From Frankiaceae bacterium (GTDB lineage Bacteria; Actinomycetota; Actinomycetes; JAFAQI01): 12,367 nt of DNA. Below, one piece after another: positions 7,095-12,367 of the stretch. Position numbers and translations under genes: made by a program. The notes below the pieces were generated by a model. The model was not told the DNA's origin. It ran no database searches and saw nothing but the letters and a program-made list of their open reading frames with translations. The number at the start of each line of letters is the position of its first letter. Positions within the stretch are counted from its first letter, which is position 1. The stretch is taken from assembly GCA_030840615.1 (NCBI GenBank), contig JAVEEE010000347.1, positions 1 through 12,367 of the forward strand. The letters are read 5' to 3'.

Positions 7095-7850
7095 TCAGGT
7101 GCCGCGCGCCGGGGGCCGCCACTGGCGGCGCCACCACGCAGCCCGGGCGCGACGCAGCGCAGTCAGCCGCTCGCGCCGGAGCTCCTGCTCCTCCGAGTCG
7201 TCGAGCGGCGCGAGGTCGCCGACGACCTTCGACAACAACCAGTCGGCCAGCGCCGGGTTGCGGGCCAGCGCCGGCCCGTGCAGATACGTCGCCACGACGC
7301 TGCCCTGCACCGCGCCGTCCACGCCGTCGCCGTTGCCGGTCCCGGACCGCACCCGCGCGAGCGGCTTGGCGGCAGGGCCCAGCAATGTGCGGCCGCCGTG
7401 GTTCTCGTAGCCGGTGAGCAGTTCGACGACCCCGTCGACCGCCGGCTCCCCGAGCAGCTCGCCGACCGCGCGGGAGCCGGGCAGCCGGTCGGTGCGGCAG
7501 TCGATCAGCCCGACGCCGGCATGCACCGCACCGGCCCCGTCGAGGAACGTCTCGCCCAAGATCTGGAAACCGGCGCATACGGCGAACACCGGCTTGCCGG
7601 CATCGGCCGCCCGGGCCAGCACGCCGTCCGCCAGCCGCGACACCGCCAGGGTCTGGGCGGTGTCCTCGCCACCGCCCAGCACGTAGACGTCGGCCTGTTC
7701 CGGCAGAGCGTCGTCGACGGCGACGTCGACGGTCTCCGCCTCGACGCCGCGCCACCGCAGTCGCTGGGCGAGCACGCTCGCGTTTCCGCCGTCGCCATAG
7801 GTGCCGAGCAGCGACGGGAAGACCAGCGCGATCCTTACGGCGTCAGGCAT
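7095..7850 (-). CDS. gatD: GatD, glutamine amidotransferase subunit of lipid II isoglutaminyl synthase
   Basis: The 251-aa product is a class I glutaminase of the GatD type. It opens VRIALVFPSLLGTYGDGGN. The nucleophile elbow is FAVCAGFQILGE with Cys92, and the catalytic His191 is in VATYLHGP. Arg127 in LPGSRAVGELL matches the substrate-gating Arg of the Staphylococcus aureus enzyme, whose active residues Cys94, Arg128 and His189 lie at nearly the same positions. GatD releases ammonia from glutamine and passes it to MurT, which amidates the alpha-carboxyl of D-Glu in lipid II at the inner membrane face. The start is ATG 7850, with a weak GAGTGG site 6 nt upstream. It overlaps the murT end by 8 nt, as expected for an obligate complex. 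The open frame extends upstream, but the conserved N-terminus supports this start. Confidence 0.95.
   Translation of the reverse strand: MPDAVRIALVFPSLLGTYGDGGNASVLAQRLRWRGVEAETVDVAVDDALPEQADVYVLGGGEDTAQTLAVSRLADGVLARAADAGKPVFAVCAGFQILGETFLDGAGAVHAGVGLIDCRTDRLPGSRAVGELLGEPAVDGVVELLTGYENHGGRTLLGPAAKPLARVRSGTGNGDGVDGAVQGSVVATYLHGPALARNPALADWLLSKVVGDLAPLDDSEEQELRRERLTALRRARAAWWRRQWRPPARGT
7115..7129. terminator. Possible hairpin at the convergent globin/gatD ends
   Basis: GCCGCC (7115-7120), a 3-nt loop and GGCGGC (7124-7129) form a perfect GC stem 26 nt after the globin stop. It lies inside the last codons of gatD on the other strand. No T tract follows on either strand, so efficient intrinsic termination is uncertain. 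It is the only compact stem I see between these convergent genes. Confidence 0.22.
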
Positions 7851-9069
7851 CGCGCACCACTCGGCGATAGCTCTGGAACGCCGTGTAGTTGGCGAGCACC
7901 TCGATCGGCCCGCTGCCGTGTGCGGCCCGCAACGCGTCGGCGGGGTCGTCGACCCGGATGTGGTCGACACCCGCGTAGCGCAGCCGGACTGCGACGTCGC
8001 GGGACCGTTCGCCGGTCGCAACGGCATGGCGACCGCGCAACAGCTCGAACGGGACGTCCCACAGCCAAGAGGGGTCCCGACCATCGGCCGCACGCGCGTT
8101 GACCGCGACGACGACAGGTGCCTCGGCGCGAGACATGCCGATCGCCTCTACCCATCCCGCGGGGTTCTTCGCCAGCAGCAGACGCAACGGCCGGCCCGAG
8201 TAGGTCGTCTCCAGATAGCGGCCCTCGACCGACGGGATGCGCGCCATCGCGTCGAACGCCTTCGCCGGCGAGACGCCCCACAGGCCGGCGGCGGCAGCGG
8301 CCAGCGCCGCGTTGCCGACGTTGACGTCGCCGGGAATGCCGAGCTTCACGTCGTACGACGTTCCGTCCGGCGCGGTCACGGTCCGTCCGGTGACCGACCA
8401 GGCCGGCGTCGGGCGGGCGAGCCCGCAACCGGGACTCCGCCAGCCGCGCTGCCCGTCGCGTTGCAGCACGTCACCGCACGCGGGGCAGGAGGTCGAGTCG
8501 AAGGTCCACCCCTGTCCGGCGGCGACCCAGACGACGTCCGTCGCGCCCGTCGCGGCCCACACGACCAGTGGGTCGTCGGCGTTGGCCACGACGGCGGGCG
8601 CCGCCGGGCCGGACAGCGCCTCATGCCAGATTCCGGCGAGCCGGCGTACCTCGGCGTAACGGTCGAGCTGGTCGCGGCTCAGATTGAGCAGCACGACGGC
8701 GCGCGGTCGCACCGCCTGCGCCACCTTCGGGAGGAAGGGCTCGTCCACCTCGAGCACGCCGAGCCGACTGGTGCGATCCGCGGTGAGCGCGGCCGTCAGA
8801 CCGGTCGGCAGGTTGGCGCCGCCGCCGTTGGAGACGACGGGTTCGCGCGTCTCGAGGGCCGCGACGAGCAACGTCCGCGTCGTCGTCTTGCCGTTGGTTC
8901 CGGTGACCAGCGCCAGCTCGCGGCCGGCCGCCGCCCGGGTCATCGCCAGCGGATCGACGAGAAGCGTGACCCGGCCGCCGATCGTGGTGCCGCCGCCACG
9001 CCCGGTCAGCCGGGACAGGCCGGCTGCTGTTGCTCCGGCGGCGCGGGCCAGCGTGTAGCGGGCCGTCAC
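7843..9069 (-). CDS. murT: MurT, ATP-dependent lipid II isoglutaminyl synthase subunit
   Basis: This 408-aa Mur-ligase-like protein activates the D-Glu carboxyl of lipid II with ATP for amidation by GatD-derived ammonia. The P-loop TGTNGKTTT (56-64) is intact, followed by NGGGANLPTG and the Mur central-domain motifs EVDEPFLP and NLSRDQLDRYAE. The C-terminal MurT domain (DUF1727-type, about 290-400) has VNARAADGRDPSWLWDVPFE, the region that contacts GatD. An inserted zinc-ribbon-like segment has CPAC (195-198), but its second half reads SPGCG (212-216) where relatives have CPxCG, so one of four Cys ligands is Ser212. The start is GTG 9069 inside a GTGA overlap with the upstream small gene. The only purine-rich run (AAGGG) touches the start codon, so translation probably depends on coupling. 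The stop overlaps gatD by 8 nt. Confidence 0.95.
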   Translation of the reverse strand: MTARYTLARAAGATAAGLSRLTGRGGGTTIGGRVTLLVDPLAMTRAAAGRELALVTGTNGKTTTRTLLVAALETREPVVSNGGGANLPTGLTAALTADRTSRLGVLEVDEPFLPKVAQAVRPRAVVLLNLSRDQLDRYAEVRRLAGIWHEALSGPAAPAVVANADDPLVVWAATGATDVVWVAAGQGWTFDSTSCPACGDVLQRDGQRGWRSPGCGLARPTPAWSVTGRTVTAPDGTSYDVKLGIPGDVNVGNAALAAAAAGLWGVSPAKAFDAMARIPSVEGRYLETTYSGRPLRLLLAKNPAGWVEAIGMSRAEAPVVVAVNARAADGRDPSWLWDVPFELLRGRHAVATGERSRDVAVRLRYAGVDHIRVDDPADALRAAHGSGPIEVLANYTAFQSYRRVVRDA

Positions 9070-9263
9070 CCCTTGACGTTGTGACGCGCGATCACGACGA
9101 AGACGCCGTAGGCCGCCAGGGTGAGGACCGCGACGATCGGCAGCACGGCGCGGATGACCCGGCCGGGCGCGTCGGCGAGCGCCTTGCCCAGGACGGTGCC
9201 GCCGCCCAACAGCAGGATGCTCAGGACGCCCAGGGCGATGGCGTACTTCTCCTCGAGGTCCAC
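9066..9263 (-). CDS. 65-aa two-helix membrane protein coupled to murT
   Basis: I do not recognise a family. The product, MDLEEKYAIALG onward, has two hydrophobic segments (about residues 8-27 and 37-59) separated by a short loop with DAPGR, and a basic tail ARHNVKG. The charge pattern suggests a hairpin in the cytoplasmic membrane. The start is GTG 9263, 7 nt after the -10 box TAGGCT, and this decides it: the open frame continues upstream through the GH15 gene but only as a shadow. Its stop overlaps the murT start in GTGA. It is therefore the first gene of the murT-gatD transcript. Because MurT/GatD act on a membrane lipid and have no membrane segments here, a role as membrane partner or regulator is plausible, but this is inference. 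Confidence 0.72.
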   Translation of the reverse strand: MDLEEKYAIALGVLSILLLGGGTVLGKALADAPGRVIRAVLPIVAVLTLAAYGVFVVIARHNVKG

Positions 9264-9276
9264 GCCGCAGAGCCTA
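9264..9276 (-). promoter_or_regulatory. Predicted leaderless promoter of the small membrane gene-murT-gatD operon
   Basis: On the minus strand TAGGCT (9276-9271) is followed by 7 nt and then the GTG start at 9263. The first three bases of this -10 box are the TAG stop codon of the GH15 gene (9276-9274). Read-through from GH15 could also supply the operon. No clear -35 box is seen. Confidence 0.48.
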
Positions 9277-11100
9277 GCGATCCGGGCGTGGCCCGCGGTG
9301 TTGCGGGTCGTCGCGGTGGACGCGTCCCACCGCCGATCCCTGGCGCGACAGGGTGCGTGCCGTGTTGACGATCGCGACGTGGCTGTAGGCCTGCGGCACG
9401 TTGCCCAGCTGCCGCTTCCGGCGTGGGTCGTACTCCTCGGCGAGCAACCCGACGTCGTTGCGGAGACCCAGCACCTGCTCGAAGACTTCCCGCGCGCGCT
9501 CGTCCCGCCCCGCCAGGTGCAGACCGTCGGCCAGCCACAGGGTGCAAGCGATGAACGTGCCCTCCTCGCCGGCGAGCCCATCGTCGGTGTCCCTGCTGTA
9601 ACGCTGCACCAGCCCGTCCTGCGTCAGGTTCCGTTCGATGGCGTCGACCGTGCCGACGATGCGCTCGTCGTCGCCCGGCAGGAAGCCGACCGGTGCCAGC
9701 AGCAACGCGGAGGCGTCAAGTGCCGTCGAGCCGTAGGACTGGGTGAACGTCCCCCGCTTTCGGTCGAAGCCCTTCTCGAGGACCTCCCGATGGACCTCGT
9801 CCCGGAGCTTGCGCCACCGGTCCACCGGACCGTCGAGACCGAACTGCTCCACCATGCGGACCGCGCGGTCGAACCCGACCCACGCCATCACCTTGGAGTG
9901 CACGAAGTGCCGGGGGTCTCCCCGCATCTCCCACAGCCCCTGGTCGGGTTGCTGCCACCGTTGCTCGAGGACGCCCAGCAGGCCACGCTGGGCCGACCAG
10001 GAGTCGTCGTCTGCGGACAGCCCGGCATCACGATCGAGATGCAGCGCGTCGAGCACCTCGCCGTAGACATCGAGCTGGAACTGGTCGGAGGCAGCGTTGC
10101 CGACCCGCACCGGTGTCGACGCCTCGTAGCCGGCCAGCCACGGCAGATCCAGCTCGGGCAGCCGCCTCTCGCCGGCCAGGCCATACATGATGCGCAGGTC
10201 CTCGGGGTCGCCGGCGATGGCGCGCAACAGCCACTCGCGCCACGCTCGGGCCTCTTCCTCGAAGCCAGAGAAGAGCAACGCCTGCAACGTCATCGTCGCG
10301 TCCCGCAGCCAGCAGTAGCGGTAGTCCCAGTTGCGCTCGCCGCCGATCACCTCGGGAAGGCTCGTCGTCGCTGCGGCCGCGATGGCGCCGGTCGGCGCAT
10401 ATGTCAGCGCCTTCAACGTGATGAGCGACCTTACGACGGCGTCGCGCCACTCGCCGTCGTAGGTGCAGTTGCGGATCCACTCGGCCCAGTAGTCGGCAGT
10501 GTCGGTGAGGGCCTGCTCGGCGTCGACGGCATCGGGCGCGGGCAGATGGGACGCCGACCAGGTGAGGACGAAGGGCACCCGGTCGCCCGCCGCGACCGTG
10601 AAGCGGCCGACGTGCGCGAAGTCGCGGCCTTCCATCGTGATGGGGCTACGTACGTGGACGGAGTCCGGCCCCGCCACCGCGTGGATGCCGCCGTCGGACC
10701 GGCGGACCCACGGCACGATCCAGCCGTAGTCGAACCGGATGCGCAGCTCGCTCGTCATCTCGACCCGGCCGGACAGCCCTTCCACGATGCGTACGACGTC
10801 GGGGGCGTCGCCGCGCGGCGGCATGAAGTCGATCACGCGGACGCGCCCGGAGGGCGTCTCCCACTCGGTCTCGAGGATGAGCGAGTCGCCCCGGTAGCCG
10901 CGGCGGCTGCACTCGCCGGCGCCGTCCGGCGCCAGCAGCCAGTTGCCGTTGTCCGTCGTACCGAGCAGCGCGGAAAAGCAGGCAGAAGAGTCGAAACGCG
11001 GGAGGCACAACCAGTCGACCGAGCCGGTGCGGCTCACGAGAGCCGCGGTCTGCATGTCGCCCAGCAGCGCATAGCTCTCGATGGGCTGGGCCTCGGTCAC
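9274..11100 (-). CDS. Glycoside hydrolase family 15 (glucoamylase/trehalase-like)
   Basis: The 608-aa product opens TEAQPIESYALLGDMQTAAL, then SVDWLCLPRFDSSACFSALLG, the standard start of bacterial GH15 enzymes. An N-terminal beta-sandwich domain is followed by an (alpha/alpha)6 barrel with LPEVIGGERNWDYRYCWLRD (about 248-266). The likely general acid is Glu391 in QGLWEMRG, and the likely base is in LAEEYDP (Glu555 or Glu556); QLGNVPQAYSHVA near the end is also typical. The enzyme should remove glucose from alpha-glucosides with inversion. Some actinobacterial members are trehalases (mycobacterial GH15 trehalase), others act on maltodextrins; sequence alone does not decide. There is no signal peptide, so it is cytoplasmic. 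The start is taken as GTG 11100; an in-frame GTG at 11127 would add 9 residues. A GGGG run is only 2 nt before GTG 11100, so no normal ribosome-binding site exists. The C-terminal tail after about residue 590 looks unconserved. Confidence 0.9.
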   Translation of the reverse strand: MTEAQPIESYALLGDMQTAALVSRTGSVDWLCLPRFDSSACFSALLGTTDNGNWLLAPDGAGECSRRGYRGDSLILETEWETPSGRVRVIDFMPPRGDAPDVVRIVEGLSGRVEMTSELRIRFDYGWIVPWVRRSDGGIHAVAGPDSVHVRSPITMEGRDFAHVGRFTVAAGDRVPFVLTWSASHLPAPDAVDAEQALTDTADYWAEWIRNCTYDGEWRDAVVRSLITLKALTYAPTGAIAAAATTSLPEVIGGERNWDYRYCWLRDATMTLQALLFSGFEEEARAWREWLLRAIAGDPEDLRIMYGLAGERRLPELDLPWLAGYEASTPVRVGNAASDQFQLDVYGEVLDALHLDRDAGLSADDDSWSAQRGLLGVLEQRWQQPDQGLWEMRGDPRHFVHSKVMAWVGFDRAVRMVEQFGLDGPVDRWRKLRDEVHREVLEKGFDRKRGTFTQSYGSTALDASALLLAPVGFLPGDDERIVGTVDAIERNLTQDGLVQRYSRDTDDGLAGEEGTFIACTLWLADGLHLAGRDERAREVFEQVLGLRNDVGLLAEEYDPRRKRQLGNVPQAYSHVAIVNTARTLSRQGSAVGRVHRDDPQHRGPRPDR

Positions 11101-11106
11101 AACCCC

Positions 11107-11119
11107 TAGGCTTGCAGAC
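11107..11119 (+). promoter_or_regulatory. Predicted leaderless promoter of the small exported protein gene
   Basis: TAGGCT (11107-11112) lies 7 nt before GTG 11120. It overlaps the palindrome CCTAGG (11105-11110). The whole gap to the divergent GH15 start at 11100 is 19 bp, so any -35 contact lies inside the GH15 coding region. No Shine-Dalgarno is present. Confidence 0.47.
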
Positions 11120-11470
11120 GTGATCACGCGCCGCACGTCGACCCGGCGCCTCGCCGTGATCGTGTGTTTGGTTTCAGCCGGTGGAGCGATGGGCTGCAAC
11201 GCCGCCTTCGGCAAGCGCGAGATCGTCGTTCACTTCACGACGGAGGCGACGTCGGCGCAGCACCGCGATGCGCTCACGGCGTGCACGGGAGCCGCCCCGC
11301 ACACGAGCCCGGAGCCGATCGTGCACAGCAAGTACGCGTCGAGTCGCGTCGCGGACGTGCGCTTCCGGGTTGACCGTGCCAACGACCACGACCTGGCCCA
11401 GCTCTACAACTGTCTCGGCAAGCAACCCGGTGTCCTAGGCGTCTCGGACCCGCTTGACATGACTCGCTGA
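11120..11470 (+). CDS. Small exported protein of unknown function, possible lipoprotein
   Basis: From GTG 11120 the product is 116 aa. The N-terminus MITRRTSTRRLAVIVCLVSA is a basic then hydrophobic export signal. It ends GGAMGC, a weak lipobox with Cys26 (the -3 position is Ala rather than Leu), so either lipidation or ordinary cleavage is possible. The mature part is about 90 aa, with EIVVHFTTEATSAQH, VADVRFRVDRAND and LAQLYNCLGKQPGVLGVSD. This reads as alternating strands and helices of a small alpha/beta fold and faintly recalls the outer domain of FtsX, but I would not assign a family. Cys55 and Cys98 may form a disulfide. An upstream in-frame ATG (11081) lies inside the GH15 gene on the other strand and would lengthen the signal unnaturally; the -10 box favours 11120. 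It is divergent from GH15. Confidence 0.72.
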   Translation: MITRRTSTRRLAVIVCLVSAGGAMGCNAAFGKREIVVHFTTEATSAQHRDALTACTGAAPHTSPEPIVHSKYASSRVADVRFRVDRANDHDLAQLYNCLGKQPGVLGVSDPLDMTR

Positions 11471-11498
11471 CGACGCTCATGTAACAGGTGGTTCAACC
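11454..11498 (+). promoter_or_regulatory. Possible promoter and operator region of the MFS gene
   Basis: A perfect -35 hexamer TTGACA (11454-11459) lies in the last codons of the small exported protein gene. The best -10 candidates, around CATGTA (11478-11483), are poor. GGTT-C-AACC (11490-11498) is a small inverted repeat between this and the MFS start. The 56-bp gap before the MFS start holds nothing else I can name. Regulation of a transporter by a local repressor would be ordinary, but this site is weak. Confidence 0.25.
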
Positions 11499-11526
11499 GC
11501 ACGTTTCAGTGGGCATCACCCTCCGC

Positions 11527-12367
11527 ATGACCGCTGCCACCATTGACAAAGACGTCATCCGCAGCACGATTCCCGCGAGAATCGACCGCCTTCCGTGGAA
11601 TGCCTTCCACACCCGTCTCGTCGTCGCCCTCGGTGTGGCGTGGGTGTTGGACGGGCTGGAGATCACCATCGCGAGTTCCATCGCGGGTGTCCTGAAGACG
11701 CCGCAGGCATTGCATCTGTCGTCGAGCGCCGTCGGCCTCGCGACCGGCACGGTCTATCTGCTCGGTGAGGTCTTCGGTGCACTCATCTTCGGCCGGCTGT
11801 CGGACGCGTGGGGCCGTCGCAAGCTCTTCATGATCACGCTCGGTGTATACCTCGTCGGGAGTGGCTTGACCGCGTTGACGTGGAACCGCTCGACCGCCGC
11901 GGTGTTCTTCCTCTACGGCTGCCGCTTCATCGCGGGCATGGGCATCGGCGGTGAGTACGCCGCCATCAACTCGGCGATCGACGAGCTGGTGCCGGCCAAG
12001 CATCGAGGCCGGGTCGACATCGCCGTCAACGGCACCTACTGGGGCGGCGCCATCATCGGCACGCTCGGCACCCTGCTCGTGCTCAACAACCTCGACCCGT
12101 CGTACAGCTGGCGGCTGGGCTTCCTGCTCGGTCCGGTGCTCGCGTTCGTCATCGTCATCGTCCGGCGCAACCTGCCGGAGAGCCCGCGGTGGCAGCTCAT
12201 GCACGGCAAGGAGAAGGAAGCGGAAGCCTCGATTGCCGCGATCGAGAAGCAGGTCACCGACCGCGGCCACACGCTCGAGGAAGTGCCTGACGACAAGGCG
12301 ATCGAGATCAAGCCCACCGAGCGACGCGGTTACCTGACCCTCGCACGGGTGCTGTTTTCCCAGATGC
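11527..12367 (+). CDS. MFS transporter, sugar/aromatic-acid porter type (partial)
   Basis: The frame stays open to the right edge, giving 280 residues, about two thirds of a usual 430-480-aa transporter. The first helix has VALGVAWVLDGLEITIASS with the Asp and Glu typical of metabolite:proton symporters. Motif A between helices 2 and 3 reads GRLSDAWGRRKLF. Helix 4 has RFIAGMGIGGEYAAINS, and PAKHRGR follows. After helix 6 comes RRNLPESPRWQLMHGKEKEA, the family's PESPRW motif, and then the charged central loop; the second half is missing. The substrate could be a sugar, an aromatic acid or another organic acid and cannot be fixed here. The start is ATG 11527; an in-frame GTG at 11509 would add six residues. 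Neither has a good ribosome-binding site. It follows the exported-protein gene by 56 bp on the same strand. Confidence 0.9.
   Translation, partial: MTAATIDKDVIRSTIPARIDRLPWNAFHTRLVVALGVAWVLDGLEITIASSIAGVLKTPQALHLSSSAVGLATGTVYLLGEVFGALIFGRLSDAWGRRKLFMITLGVYLVGSGLTALTWNRSTAAVFFLYGCRFIAGMGIGGEYAAINSAIDELVPAKHRGRVDIAVNGTYWGGAIIGTLGTLLVLNNLDPSYSWRLGFLLGPVLAFVIVIVRRNLPESPRWQLMHGKEKEAEASIAAIEKQVTDRGHTLEEVPDDKAIEIKPTERRGYLTLARVLFSQM

Noticed and set aside
6601..7755. 384-codon open frame on the minus strand across the globin gene and gatD end
   Set aside because: Arg/Gly-rich translation that crosses two well-supported genes in other frames.
7801..9084. 427-codon open frame on the plus strand opposite murT
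   Set aside because: Low-complexity Arg/Gly-rich translation without motifs; murT on the minus strand has the P-loop and ribbon.
9121..11109. 662-codon open frame on the plus strand opposite the GH15 gene
   Set aside because: It is a mirror frame of the GH15 codons in GC-rich DNA; its translation is rich in Arg, Pro and Gly with no recognisable motif, while the minus-strand frame has clear GH15 motifs.
1..12367. CRISPR arrays, tRNA genes, insertion sequences or phage attachment sites
   Set aside because: I looked for direct repeats, tRNA-like cloverleaf sequences and transposase motifs and saw none; the genes are densely packed and similar in composition.

Overview
The window looks like chromosome of a high-GC Gram-positive bacterium (Actinomycetota). 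Base composition is strongly GC-rich by eye, with GC-rich third codon positions, many GTG starts and several 4-nt GTGA stop/start overlaps. A MurT/GatD pair (peptidoglycan amidation), a GH15 hydrolase of the actinobacterial type and an actinobacterial-type truncated globin agree with this. The sequence does not settle the genus. I see no rRNA, tRNA, CRISPR array, insertion sequence or prophage gene, and no gene-free stretch longer than about 110 bp.

Layout. (1) 1-182, minus: N-terminus of a secreted protein that probably forms a parallel beta-helix, cut by the window edge. (2) 250-6562, plus: four tightly packed genes. They are a catalytic M16 metallopeptidase, a second M16 subunit lacking the zinc motif, a membrane protein with an alkaline-phosphatase-like outer domain, and a GT-C-like polytopic membrane protein. 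(3) 6634-7089, plus: group II truncated hemoglobin with its own promoter. (4) 11100-7095, minus: GH15 glucoamylase/trehalase-like enzyme, then a 65-aa membrane protein, MurT and GatD. The last three overlap one another. (5) 11120-11470, plus: a small exported protein of unknown function, divergent from the GH15 gene with only 19 bp between start codons. (6) 11527-12367, plus: N-terminal two thirds of an MFS transporter, cut by the window edge.

How the genes fit together. MurT and GatD form the enzyme that amidates D-glutamate of lipid II. The 65-aa two-helix protein is translationally coupled to murT and shares its promoter. The plus-strand cluster pairs a two-subunit M16 peptidase with two envelope proteins; no common pathway can be proved from sequence.

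The most regular unexplained signal is the promoter type. Four genes (starts at 250, 6634, 9263 minus and 11120) have a TAGGCT/TATGCT -10 box exactly 6-7 nt before a GTG start, the geometry of leaderless transcripts. In one case the -10 box begins with the stop codon of the upstream gene. Other points worth checking are a probable non-AUG or lost start for the phosphatase-like membrane protein, a Cys-to-Ser change in the MurT zinc ribbon, and palindromes at the globin promoter and at the GH15/exported-protein divergent start. I found no convincing wholly new defence or biosynthetic system.
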